Shown: piece by piece, positions 11,066 to 22,648 of the stretch | How positions within the stretch are numbered: the stretch's first letter is position 1 | Layout: each line of letters opens with the position of its first letter | Assembly (NCBI GenBank): GCA_048213135.1 | Contig: PS015041.1 | Span: forward strand, 39,839-103,838 | Direction of reading: 5' to 3' | Length of the DNA stretch: 64,000 nt | From: Reclinomonas americana ATCC 50394 | Lineage: Eukaryota > Jakobida > Jakobea > Jakobida | The notes under the pieces: generated by a model | What the model saw: the letters and a program-made list of their open reading frames with translations, nothing else | What the model was told of the DNA's origin: nothing | The model's database searches: none | Program-made: the position numbers and the translations under genes

Positions 11066-13128
11066 TGCACCTTCGGAGTGACTGTGCCCACAGATGGCTT
11101 CGCCTTTGCCGAGCGCGGCCTTTGTCATGCCACGAGTCGTAACCTTCAGATGCCCGTCAGGTTGACACCCTCTGTGAACATGAGTGAGGATCGGAACGAA
11201 TGCTGCCAGGTCTTTGCCGTCCTGTCATTCTTCCTGTCTCTGACACTTTGCTCTCCGACACCAGCGAACGGAGAACTGCACACCAAGACAGCCACAGAGC
11301 ACGCAACAATGAGGTGAGTGCGCGTGAGCGAGTGGTGACGAGTCGTCGTCACTCAGCTTCTTGTCCAGGAGGAGGAAAGCGTGGCAGATGGCCGCGGATG
11401 GCGATGAGTATGCGCTGTGCCGAGTGGTTGCCAGAGAGGGTTCTCGCGCGCTGCTGGCAAGGGAGGAGATGGATGAGGGCGGCAAGACTGCGTTTCATTG
11501 TGCTGCTGAGCGAGGTCACTTGGCCGTCTTGGAGTACTTGTGGGAGGAGAGTGGCGTCGGCGCTCAACTTGCACAGCTTGTCGATTCCAAAGGCGCGACA
11601 CCGCTCATGGCTGCTGCCAGTGGCGGTCACTTGGCAGTGGTGGAGTGGCTTCTGGCCGATGAGCGACGATGCACGCGGGAGATGGTGCTTGCTGTAACGA
11701 ATGACGATTCGCAAACTCCTGGTTTCACTGCACTGCATTACGCTGCCGAGGGAGGCCACGAGTGGATTGTGGAAGTGCTGGTCACCGACTTTCCGGAACT
11801 CCTTCTCACGGTCAACAAGGACGGTAAGACGGCTGCTCAAGTGGCTTTCTCCAGCGGCAGTGAAACTGTGGCCGAGTTGCTTGATCGATGGGCGTCGCAA
11901 CCGCCGCACTGCAGGTTTCTTCCTCTCTGTCTGTTGCCTTTTGTTTCCTCGCTTACCCGGTGATCTGCACAGGAGGAAAAAGGCGTGGTTGATGGCAGAT
12001 GAGGGCGATGTGGAAGCATTGCGCCAGTTGGTAGCGAATGAGGGCGCAGAGACGCTCTTGGGTGAGGGAGAGCGAAACGTGTTCGGCTACTCGCCATTTC
12101 ACTTTGCTGCTTGGCAAAGTAGCCTTGCCGTATTGGAGTATCTGTGGGAGGAGAGTGGAGTGGGTCCTCAGCTTGCCCAATTGGTCAGTAACTGTGGCTG
12201 GACGCCACTCATGACTGCTGCTCTTCACGGTCACTTGCCTATTGTGGACTGGCTTCTGGCCGCCGAGCGACGATGCCCGTCGGAGATGATGCTGGCTGTA
12301 ACGGAACCGAGCACGGCTTCCTGGTTCCACCGCCCTGCATTACGCCGCTGAGCAAGGCCACGAGTCGATTGTGCGACTCCTGGCCACCGCCTGTCCGGAT
12401 CTCGTTCCAAAGGTCAACAATGATGGCAAGACAGCTGCAAAGGTGACGCGTGAAGGTGGCTGGTCTTCTCTGGCCGAGCAACTCGATCGCCTGGAATCGC
12501 AGCCGCCGCACTACAGGTGTGTACCACCTTGCCTCCCTTCATCGCTACTCGTGATCACCATTCACGCGGTGAAAATAATGTGTAGGCGAAAAAAGGCTTG
12601 GTTGCTGGCAGCGGACGGCGATGTGGAAGCACTGCGCCAGGTGGTGGTGAACGATGGTGCAGAGACGCTGTTGGATGAGAGGGAGCGAGACGTTTTTGGC
12701 AACTTGTTCCAATGTGCTGCTCTGCGAGGCCACCTTAATGTGCTGGAGTATTTGTGGGAGGAGAGGGGCGTCGGTCCTCAACTCGCACTATTGGTCAATT
12801 GCTATGGCTGGACGCCACTAATGTATGCAGCTGACGGTGGTCATCTGGCAGTGGTGGAGTGGCTCCTGGCCGACGAGCGGCGATGTCCACCGGAAATGGT
12901 GCTTGCTGTAACGAACGACCGAGCACGGATTCCTGGTTCGACTGCAATGCACTATGCCGCTGAGCAAGGCCACGAATCGATTGTCCGACTCCTGGCGACT
13001 GCGTACCCGAGTCTCATGCCGATGGTCAACAAGGATGGCAAGACAGCTGCCCAAGTGGCACTCTCCAACGGCACGGACGCCGTAGCCGAGTTGCTTGACC
13101 GATTGGCATCGCAACCTCCACACAACAG

Positions 13129-14346
13129 GTGTGCACACATGTATGTTGCTGAATTGTATCCCTTGCACGTTGACTGATTGTGACGCAGGCGGAAGAAGGC
13201 TTGGTTGATGGCAGAGGATGGTGATGTGGATGCGCTGCGGCAGTTGGTGGTGAACGAGGGCGCAGAGATGCTGTTGGACGAGGGAGAGCGAGACGTGTTT
13301 GGCCACTCGCCGTTTCAGTATGCTGCATTGTTTGGCCACCTTGCCGTCCTGCAGTATCTGTGGGAGGAGAGTGGAGTTGGGCTTCGACTTGCTCAGCTGA
13401 CCAATGACAATGGCTGGACGCCACTAATGTATGCTGCCAACGGCGGTCACTTGGCAGTGGTGGAGTGGCTTTTGGCCGACGAACGACGATGCCCGCCGGA
13501 AATGGTGTTTGCTGTTTCATCTGATGCTGCACGGCTTCCTGGTTCGACTGCACTGCACTATGCCGCTGAGCAAGGCCACGAATCGATTGTCCGACTCCTG
13601 GCGAGTGCGTACCCGAGTCTCGTGCCGATGGTCAACGATGTTGACCAGACGGCTGCTCAAGTTGCCCTTGATTACGGCGCCGGCGACAATGACGTGGCCA
13701 CAATACTAGACCGACTGGCATCGCAACCTCCACACAACAGGTGTGCACACATGTATGTTGCTGAATTGTATCCCTTGCACGTTGACTGCTTGTGACGCAG
13801 GCGGAAGAAGGCTTGGTTGATGGCAGAGGATGGTGATGTGGATGCGCTGCGGCAGTTGGTGGTGAACGAGGGCGCAGAGATGCTGTTGGACGAGGGAGAG
13901 CGAGACGTGTTTGGCCACTCGCCGTTTCAGTATGCTGCATTGTTTGGCCACCTTGCCGTCCTGCAGTATCTGTGGGAGGAGAGTGGAGTTGGGCTTCGAC
14001 TTGCTCAGCTGACCAATGACTATGGCTGGACGCCACTAATGTATGCTGCCAACGGCGGTCACTTGGCAGTGGTGGAGTGGCTCCTGGCCGACGAGCGGCG
14101 ATGTCCACCGGAGATGGTACTTGCTGTTTCATCCGATGAAGCACGGCTTCCTGGTTCGACTGCACTGCACTATGCCGCTGAGCAAGGCCACGAGTCGACC
14201 GTGCGATTGTTGATCACTGCCTATCCGGACCTCGTCCCCAAGGTCAACAGGGATGGCAGCACAGCTGCTCAGGTTGCCATTGCGCAGCCAATGACCTCTG
14301 TGGCTCAGTTACTCCATCGCCTGGCATCGCAACCGCCGCACTACAG
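13129..14346 (+). repeat. Recent tandem duplication of intron plus ankyrin exon
   Basis: Two neighbouring units, each a 60-nt intron plus one exon (13129-13740 and 13741-14346), are nearly identical over their first ~400 nt. The two introns differ at one position (GACTGATTG against GACTGCTTG). They diverge in the last third of the exon. This is the youngest duplication in the array and shows that the unit of amplification is one intron plus one exon. Confidence 0.85.
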
Positions 14347-14818
14347 GTACGCACCATCGTGTTTCCACATTGTCACTCACCGCTCACGCGGTAGCTGACA
14401 CAGGCGGAAGAAGGCGTGGCTGATGGCAGGGAATGGCGATGTGGAAGCACTGCGCCAGCTGGTGGAGAACGAGGGCGCAGCGACGCTGCTGGATGAGGGA
14501 GAGCGAGGCGTTTTCGGCAACTCGCCGTTTGATTGTGCTGCTCTGCGAGGCCACCTTAATGTGCTGGAGTATTTGTGGGAGGAGAGGGGCGTCGGTCCTC
14601 AACTCGCACTATTGGTCAATTGCTATGGCGGGACGCCGCTGATGGATGCAGTCTACGGTGGTCATCTGGCAGTTGTGGAGTGGCTCCTGGCCGACGAGCG
14701 ACGATGTCCACCGGGGATGGTCCTCGCTGTAACAAATGACCGAGCACGGCTTCCTGGTTCCACTGCACTGCACTATGCCGCTGAGCAAGGCCACCAGTCT
14801 ATCGTGCAACTCCTAGCC

Positions 14819-15808
14819 NNNNNNNNNNNNNNNNNNNNNNNNNNNNNNNNNNNNNNNNNNNNNNNNNNNNNNNNNNNNNNNNNNNNNNNNNNNNNNNNNN
14901 NNNNNNNNNNNNNNNNNNNNNNNNNNNNNNNNNNNNNNNNNNNNNNNNNNNNNNNNNNNNNNNNNNNNNNNNNNNNNNNNNNNNNNNNNNNNNNNNNNNN
15001 NNNNNNNNNNNNNNNNNNNNNNNNNNNNNNNNNNNNNNNNNNNNNNNNNNNNNNNNNNNNNNNNNNNNNNNNNNNNNNNNNNNNNNNNNNNNNNNNNNNN
15101 NNNNNNNNNNNNNNNNNNNNNNNNNNNNNNNNNNNNNNNNNNNNNNNNNNNNNNNNNNNNNNNNNNNNNNNNNNNNNNNNNNNNNNNNNNNNNNNNNNNN
15201 NNNNNNNNNNNNNNNNNNNNNNNNNNNNNNNNNNNNNNNNNNNNNNNNNNNNNNNNNNNNNNNNNNNNNNNNNNNNNNNNNNNNNNNNNNNNNNNNNNNN
15301 NNNNNNNNNNNNNNNNNNNNNNNNNNNNNNNNNNNNNNNNNNNNNNNNNNNNNNNNNNNNNNNNNNNNNNNNNNNNNNNNNNNNNNNNNNNNNNNNNNNN
15401 NNNNNNNNNNNNNNNNNNNNNNNNNNNNNNNNNNNNNNNNNNNNNNNNNNNNNNNNNNNNNNNNNNNNNNNNNNNNNNNNNNNNNNNNNNNNNNNNNNNN
15501 NNNNNNNNNNNNNNNNNNNNNNNNNNNNNNNNNNNNNNNNNNNNNNNNNNNNNNNNNNNNNNNNNNNNNNNNNNNNNNNNNNNNNNNNNNNNNNNNNNNN
15601 NNNNNNNNNNNNNNNNNNNNNNNNNNNNNNNNNNNNNNNNNNNNNNNNNNNNNNNNNNNNNNNNNNNNNNNNNNNNNNNNNNNNNNNNNNNNNNNNNNNN
15701 NNNNNNNNNNNNNNNNNNNNNNNNNNNNNNNNNNNNNNNNNNNNNNNNNNNNNNNNNNNNNNNNNNNNNNNNNNNNNNNNNNNNNNNNNNNNNNNNNNNN
15801 NNNNNNNN
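14819..15808. other. Assembly gap (990 N) inside the ankyrin array
   Basis: The gap interrupts one module at its last third and resumes in the last third of another. Its stated length does not fit a whole number of ~605-nt exon-intron units, so it is probably an estimate across near-identical repeats. Confidence 0.9.
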
Positions 15809-16530
15809 TCCGACTTCCCTGATCTGGTTCTGATGGTCAACAAGGAAGGCAAGACGGCTGCGCACGTGGCGCGTGAAGCTGGCTGGTCTACTTTGGCCAA
15901 ACTGCTTCATCGACTGGCATCGCAACCGCCGCATTACAGGTGTGTTGATGTGTACCATCCACAATGCCTCCGACATTGCTACTCTTTATCGCCACTCATG
16001 CGGTCACTTGTGCAGGCGGAAGAAGGCTTGGTTGATGGCAGATGATGGCGACGTGGAAGCACTGCGCCGACTGGTGGTGGAAGAAGGCGCAGAGACGCTT
16101 CTGGATGAGGAAGAGCGAGACCTCTATGGAAACTCACCATTTGATTGTGCTGCTTGGCGAGGTCATCTAGCTGTGCTGGAGTATCTGTGGGAAGAGAGTG
16201 GCGTCGGTCCTCAACTTGCGCAACTGGTTGACGACTTGGGCTGGACGTCTCTGATGGCTGCTGCCCGTGGTGGTCACTTGCCAGTGATGCAGTGGTTTCT
16301 GGCCGATGAACGACGATGTCCACCGGAGATGGTGCTTGCTGTGACGAGTGACCAAGCACTGCTTCCTGGCTCCACTGCACTGCACTACACCGCGGAGAGA
16401 GGTCACGAGTCGATCGTGCAGCTCCTGGCGACTGCGTATCCGCATCTGATTCCCCAAGTCAACAAGGATGGCCAGACAGCGGCCCAGGTGGCTCTTGATG
16501 CTGGCGAAAACGACGTGGCCAGAATGCTTG

Positions 16531-17090
16531 NNNNNNNNNNNNNNNNNNNNNNNNNNNNNNNNNNNNNNNNNNNNNNNNNNNNNNNNNNNNNNNNNNNNNN
16601 NNNNNNNNNNNNNNNNNNNNNNNNNNNNNNNNNNNNNNNNNNNNNNNNNNNNNNNNNNNNNNNNNNNNNNNNNNNNNNNNNNNNNNNNNNNNNNNNNNNN
16701 NNNNNNNNNNNNNNNNNNNNNNNNNNNNNNNNNNNNNNNNNNNNNNNNNNNNNNNNNNNNNNNNNNNNNNNNNNNNNNNNNNNNNNNNNNNNNNNNNNNN
16801 NNNNNNNNNNNNNNNNNNNNNNNNNNNNNNNNNNNNNNNNNNNNNNNNNNNNNNNNNNNNNNNNNNNNNNNNNNNNNNNNNNNNNNNNNNNNNNNNNNNN
16901 NNNNNNNNNNNNNNNNNNNNNNNNNNNNNNNNNNNNNNNNNNNNNNNNNNNNNNNNNNNNNNNNNNNNNNNNNNNNNNNNNNNNNNNNNNNNNNNNNNNN
17001 NNNNNNNNNNNNNNNNNNNNNNNNNNNNNNNNNNNNNNNNNNNNNNNNNNNNNNNNNNNNNNNNNNNNNNNNNNNNNNNNNNNNNNNNNN
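16531..17090. other. Assembly gap (560 N) inside the ankyrin array
   Basis: It starts just before the end of one module and resumes about 30 nt before the end of another, so roughly one intron plus one module is missing. Confidence 0.9.
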
Positions 17091-17873
17091 ACCGACTGGC
17101 ATCACAACCGCCGCACCACAGGTTTGTATCCCTCTGTTTATCAGCTTGTGTTTTCTCGCTTACGCGGCCGGGGACTGATGCAGGCGAAAGAAGGCGTGGT
17201 TGATGGCAGCGGACAGTGATGTGGAAGCGCTGCGCCGACTGGTGGCGGACGAGGGCCTGGAGACGTTGGTGAACGAGGATGAGCGAGATGTTCATGGAGG
17301 CTCGCCGTTACACTGTGCTGCTTGGCGTGGTCACCTTGCCGTGCTGGAGTATCTGTGGGAGGAGAGTGGAATTGGTCTGCAACTTGCACCGCTGGTTGAC
17401 GACTTTGGCTGGACGTCGCTCATGTATGCAGCCGACGGCGGTCACCTGGCAGTGGTGGAGTGGCTTCTAGCCGATGAGCAACGATGCTCACGAGAGATGG
17501 TGTTTGCTGTGACGAATGACGAAGCACGGCTGAGTGGTTCCACTGCACTGCATTATGCCGCCGAGAAAGGCCACGAATCAATTGTGCGACTCCTGGCCAC
17601 TGCCTATCCGGATCTTATTCTCAAGGTCAACAAGGACGGCAAGACGGCTGCCCACGTGGCTCGTACCGCGGATAAGTGCGACGTGGTTGATTTACTGGAT
17701 CGAATGTCATCGCAGTAGGTGAAGAGTGATCAAGAACGCAGGGACACTGTTGTACATGGGTAGAGGCTTGCAGTCTTTGAGATCTCGGTGTGCACCACAC
17801 ATCCCATATTTATCACATACAGGCAACTCGATGATTTAATTCTCCCCCCCTCCCCCCACCTCCCTTACCACCC

Positions 17874-18490
17874 CTACTCCACCCCATTCCCCCTCAGCCG
17901 ACGACCCACTCCCTGGCCCACCACCTCCACCACCTCCGCCGCCACCCCCACATGATCAATATGCTCATCAATCCACTGACCCCGCCGAGCCAGCCACGCC
18001 TTCAATCCCTCCAACTCACCCGCCCACGTCGTCGGCACCGGCTGGCACTGATCGTTGAAATCACTATACATCCAGCGCACCTATGAGGCAGAGTGGAGAC
18101 GAAACAAGTGAGGGGGGAAAACGCACACTCCAAGCTCAGGCCAGCGAACAAAGTTGCGGGCGGCGGCCTCGGCCACCTCCGCAGCATAGCTGTCAATCTG
18201 GCGCAACAGGTAGTCCTCCGAGAGCAGGCCACCAGGCGCGCGCAGCTCGTGCCAACGTGCGGCCACTTTGGCGGCGAACTTGGGGTCTTGGAACAAACGG
18301 GACCACCTGTGGACGGGGGGAAGGAGGAGATAGGAGATGGTGAGGAGAAGGGGGAGAAAGGGAAAGCAATGGGAAAGACATGCAACAGAGGAAGAAGAAG
18401 AAGATGAGCAAGAAGAACAAGATGAAGAAGGATGATGAAGAAGAAGAAGAGGGAGAAGAAGAAGAAGGAGGAGGAGGAGAAGAAGAAGAA

Positions 18491-18525
<35 letters not shown>

Positions 18526-21500
18526 AGAAGAAGAAGAAGAAGAAGAAAGTGTCACAGGCTTCGCACACTCCCCCCCTTACATGCCTTATATGAGGTCTCC
18601 CATTGCAAGGGTCAAGGGTAACGGGTTAAGGATCACGTACCCAAGGGTCAAGAACAAAGGGTCAAGGAGCAAAAGCTATGAAAAGCATATATAAGGGGGT
18701 ATAAATGGCATGTAAAGGGGGGGAGTGTGCGAAGCACGTAACAAAAGAGAAGAAGAAGAACGAGGAAAGGAAGAAGAAGAAGAAGGAGAAGAACAAGGTC
18801 AACGAACCATATGGGCAACCGCGAGTCACGATTCGCCGGCTGCGGCCACTGCATCGGCCACGCCCACGTGGTATGATCGCAGCTGTTGTTGTCGGTCTCG
18901 TTGTAGTTGTACAGACCATCCTCGCGATCCCACAACTGCGCACGCACACGTGAGTGTCGCAGCAGCAGCACAACACGTCACTGCATGTCGTACAAACCGG
19001 ACCCGACACCAGCTTGTCCTCGCGGTCCTTGTAGTAGAAGGTGTTGCGCTGCACTGCTGGGTGAGTCAATGCGATGATACGAGTTCAACAATAACAGCAC
19101 GCACCACATACGAGTCCCCGTCCTTGGTCAACTCGTTCATGCAAAACGTGTCGACAAAGGTGGACTCGTAAATCCAGTCGTGATAGTGATCCGCAAAGTC
19201 GTCCTGCAACATCAGCCGCTCCAGGTCGTTGAAGTAGCTCTGGACGACGGAGACAATCAGTGGACAATAACCACCACGAAACACTACGTCGCACCGCTGT
19301 GCGCGCACGCGCACCGAAACGTACTGCATCTGGTTGGCGGTCACCGACTCCGGATAGTGGACAATGTAGTTCACGCCCAGCGGCGTGACAAACACGTGAT
19401 CGCCCGGATTGATGACGTCGTGCTGCCACCACACGCGCGCGTGTCAGCACCCCCGAAAGCACCAGAGCACAGAAGGATAGGAATCGCTAATGAACCTTGA
19501 TAATGTAACCGCCAGTGATCTTGGTCGACGACGTGTCGTCCTCCGGATCGAGCGCCTTGATGTCGATGCGGTTGCTTCCGCGCTCCACTTGCTCCATCAC
19601 GTAGTACAGACCTGCAGTGCATCAGCACCAAGTGAGTGGGGATGGTGAAGAGAGACGGAGAGAAGCGGGTAGTGAATCACCCCAGTAATCGTCCTCGGTG
19701 GGCGTCGTGCGGCCGGGCGGACAGAAGAACATCTCCACTGCCACCATGCGTGGCGACCAGGAGTCTCCCATGGCGGAGGGCCAGGAGAGGGCCAGCCGGT
19801 TGCGAACCAGGGCTTTGTCCTGAGGGGAGTCAGGGAAAGGGCGAGGACGTCAAGATAGGAATCAATCGCCATGCAGTGGGTAAAGTGGTGGTGGTGATGA
19901 TGGTGGTGGCGTTTCTACTCACTGCGTCTTGCGTTCCTGTCTTTTCCTCGTTTCCTCCAGTCTGCCCTTCACCATCTCTTCTTGTTGTCTTCCTTTTCCT
20001 CCCCCTTCTGCTTCTCTCTTTCCTTCTCTCTTTTGCTCTCTTCCCCTTCTTTTGCCACACCCACTCACCGAATAGCTGGCATACAACACCCACGCATCAC
20101 TGCTCGGCATGCCCACCATCTCATGGTCCGCCGACAGCTTCAGTCCAAAGTTGTGCTTCGGCAACCTGCGCGTGCCGCGTGAGACGACGAGAAGCGGACT
20201 AATTTGGAAGTTGTCTCGAGAGAGATGTGGCAGGCAACGAGTCTCAGGTTGACGTGGCTGTTTGCGTGCTCAGCTACAGAACGAGACAGGAAACAGGGAA
20301 TGTTTTGTGGCAGAGCTCTCTTCAATGAATGGCAACAATCAACAAGAGGAAGACACTGTCAAAGGCGGAAGCAGGAGAGAGAAAAGAACTGGAGTGTCTT
20401 CTGTGCAAAAACGGGAGACTGAGAACAGTGAGGGGGAGGAGAGCGAAGACAGAAACAGGAAGAGGGCGAGTCTTGCGACGGAAAAACTACCCAGCGTCTT
20501 CTGACGGAAGAACGAAAAGAGAGAGAGAGAGAGAAAAGGGGGGGAGGGGGGGGGGGGGGGGGGAGAGACGCGAGACGACACGAGGAGGTAGAGNNNNNNN
20601 NNNNNNNNNNNNNNNNNNNNNNNNNNNNNNNNNNNNNNNNNNNNNNNNNNNNNNNNNNNNNNNNNNNNNNNNNNNNNNNNNNNNNNNNNNNNNNNNNNNN
20701 NNNNNNNNNNNNNNNGGAAGGACTAGACGCAGGAAAGGAGCAAAGACAAAGCGAGCCATCAGAGAAGAAGTGAACACTGAGGAGAGAGAGCAGCAGAAAA
20801 CAGGAAAGACAAAAATGCGACGTGATTCTCCGCAGCGAACGGCGAATGCAAACGACAGAAGGGAACAGAAAGAAGACAGATGCAGAGAAGGAGCAAAGGA
20901 CAGTGTCTTGCGTGGAATCGCTCTCCGCAGCGAGCGGCGAACGAGACGAAGGGAAGCAAAAATGAAGAAAAGAACGAGAGCGTTCTGTGCAACAACGGGT
21001 GAGTGAGAACAGAGAGGGGACGATAGACGCTGTAAAGGAGCAACGATAAAGCGAGTGGCTCCCACCAGAGAAAGAGAGAGAGCAGAAGAAGAGGGAGAGC
21101 GACAGAAAACAGGAATGGAAACAACGCAACGCGGCATGCGGAAGAACGAGAAGAGGGAGACAAAGACAGAAGCAGAGAAGGAGCAGAGAATGCGGTGTGC
21201 CTTCTGGAATGCAACTCGCCACAGCAAACGGCGAACGAGACGAAGAGAGGCGAAGCATGAAAGGAGCTCGAAACAAGACACGTCTCGCGGAAGAACTCCC
21301 ACCACACAGGAGATGAGAGAGAGACACACACACGCCCACTCCTTTCACACGCAACGTCAACGTGTACTCTCCACGCAGACGCAAGCGAATCGCCGCATCA
21401 CTCCACTGCGGAGTGTCGGTGAGGAAATTGCGCTTGTTCTTGTCATTGGAGATGACAGCGAAGGCACCGTCCACCCACGTCTCTGCACAAGAAAGAGAGA

Positions 21501-21808
21501 CACACACACACAAGCGCATGAGTGTGAGAGCAGGAAATTACTGAACGTCCACAAAGACAAACTGTTCAGTGACGGCTGCGGCGCACTGACGACAATGATG
21601 GGCAGGTTGGAGGACCACGGTGTCTGTGCATAGGAGGCAAGAGTGAGCGCGTGACAAAAAAGCAAAGAGTGTGTGTGTGTCTGTCTAACTTGTCTGTCAC
21701 ACTCACCGCTTGTGCGTGCGACAGTGTGATTGTGGTGGTGGCGAGGGTGGCCGCGAGGGCCGAGAGGAGCAGGAGGCAGGTGAGCGTGAGTGCGCGTGGT
21801 GAGTGCAT
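17874..21808 (-). CDS. Secreted CotH-family protein (complete)
   Basis: Eleven minus-strand exons: 21707-21808, 21542-21623, 21362-21482, 20069-20165, 19681-19819, 19496-19611, 19101-19422, 18998-19056, 18808-18935, 18129-18306 and 17874-18080. They sum to 1551 nt (516 aa), with phases agreeing throughout. Residues 1-34 are a signal peptide (MHSPRALTLTCLLLLSAL...SHAQA). The CotH core follows in order: SSNLPIIVV, IRLRGEY-LPKHNFGLKL, DAWVLYASYSDKALVRNRLA, YWGLYYVMEQVERGSNRIDI, KITGGYIIK, NTFYYKDREDKL-SGP, LWDREDG, then the C-terminal helical part RLPIWWSRLFQDPKF and LKAWLARRGQWID. CotH proteins are atypical secretory-pathway or surface kinases, first known from Bacillus spore coats and also found in fungi and protists; the substrate here is unknown. 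Two truncated 3' copies lie upstream in the window. Confidence 0.85.
18307..18807 (-). other. CotH intron with purine tract and foldback repeat
   Basis: This 501-nt intron lies between the exons ending ATATG and beginning GTGGTCC (minus strand). It holds GAA/GCA low complexity at 18380-18550 and the inverted repeat described at 18558-18735. Confidence 0.75.
18558..18735. repeat. Small foldback element inside the CotH intron
   Basis: The left arm 18558-18585 (GCTTCGCACACTCCCC...ACATGCC) and right arm 18707-18735 (GGCATGTAAAGGGG...GAAGC) are inverted copies, about 27 of 28 nt, around a ~120-nt centre. The centre carries three to four GGGTCAAG copies. No clear target-site duplication is visible. 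Confidence 0.6.
20350..21330. repeat. Degenerate minisatellite in the large CotH intron, interrupted by a gap
   Basis: The intron 20166-21361 carries repeats of roughly 150 nt, marked by recurring elements such as GGAGCAAAGACAAAGCGAG, CAGCGAGCGGCGAACGAGAC and TTCTGTGCAA..ACGGG. Copies lie near 20380, 20740, 20890, 21030 and 21180. An N gap (20594-20715) lies inside it, preceded by a poly-G run at 20540-20562. Confidence 0.6.
20594..20715. other. Assembly gap (122 N)
   Basis: Lies within the intronic minisatellite of the CotH gene. Confidence 0.95.
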
Positions 21809-22064
21809 GTTTTTCACGAGATCGGAAATTTCATATGCATTGATACAGCAGCGTGGCAAAAACTTTCTGCAAGGAGGTGACCTCCGGAATACATTACTCA
21901 ACCACGCTGTTTGATGCAGATGGCGGTTCCTGAGTTGGTTATGCGGTGAAGATCGCAGTTCTCGGCTTGTTCGGAGCTCCGAGAGCGCACATGTACACAC
22001 ACAGGGAACCTGCTGCTGCCTCAAGATTGGTGTCTGTGTTGATGTTTTGGATATGGTTGAACTT

Positions 22065-22399
22065 GGTCATCAAGACAGCTGTTTGCTTGTTTGTTGGTGA
22101 ATGAATTGTTGTTGTTGTACCCCATTTCGGACAAATCTTTGTCGCTTCAAGTATAAAAACAGAACGGTTGATTTGCAAGGGGTACAACAGGGGCGCATTG
22201 GAATCTACGTCATGCATTCTACGGAGTGGCACCTTCAGTGGACCGCAGAGATTTCTCAGTTGCAAGATCTTGCACGGTGAAAAAGCTCGGACCCTGCCGG
22301 CACCAGTTTTAAATTTGGGTTCCACTTGGCTGAGCTCGTTGCGCTGCCAACAGCTATAATTCATTCACCAACAAACAAGCAACAGCTGTCTTGATGACC
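22065..22399. mobile_element. MITE/foldback-like element with 42-bp terminal inverted repeats
   Basis: The left arm 22065-22107 begins GGTCATCAAGACAGCTG and ends GGTGAATGAATT. The right arm 22358-22399 is its reverse complement, differing by a single T. The 250-nt centre has no coding capacity and includes a TATAAAA (22151-22157). A diverged copy of one arm lies at about 58974-59016, so the sequence is dispersed. No target-site duplication is obvious and no transposase is present, so it would be non-autonomous. It lies between the divergent CotH and secreted-orphan genes and could instead be a regulatory or structured element. Confidence 0.6.
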
Positions 22400-22648
22400 A
22401 CAACCGCAGCGTATGGTAGCCTTCGATCTTAATTTAAGCTTCGCGCTTCCTTCACCGCTGCGAGTAGACAAACGACCATGGCCAGTTTCGCGAACTCACA
22501 CGGCGCCGCACGGTGAAGCCGGAGCGACCGCCCAGCACGTGCAGCACTGTAGACTCACCACGTAGGCTACACTGTACACGTGTGCTCGCGCCGGATATCA
22601 TAGATATCTCGCATTTTTTGTATTCGTTGGAGAGAGAAATCCGTACTC
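22400..22648. other. Intergenic region upstream of the secreted orphan
   Basis: No gene is seen. It contains short palindromic stretches, such as CACGTGCAGCACTGTAGACT near 22535 and CTGTACACGTGTG near 22570, which could be promoter elements of the plus-strand gene starting at 22649. Confidence 0.3.

Larger units (their letters stand above)
11309..17718 (+). pseudogene. Second ankyrin-module array; degraded, lacks HEPN and kinase
   Basis: The layout matches the gene at 1746: ATG plus AG in a 5-nt exon (11309-11313), then module exons 11369-11914, 11973-12516, 12586-13128, 13189-13740, 13801-14346, 14404 into a gap, an exon end 15809-15939, 16016 into a gap, an exon end 17091-17121, and 17184-17718. 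Complete modules are 543-552 nt with phase-2 edges. Two defects are visible. Module 11973-12516 is 544 nt with a 2-nt deletion near 12301-12305 that shifts the frame to a stop. The last module ends SSQ then TAG, where other modules continue PPHYR, so the open frame stops at the exon edge. No coiled coil, HEPN or kinase follows; the CotH gene is 155 nt downstream. It could be a pseudogene, or an ankyrin-only protein if the frameshift is an assembly error. Confidence 0.75.
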
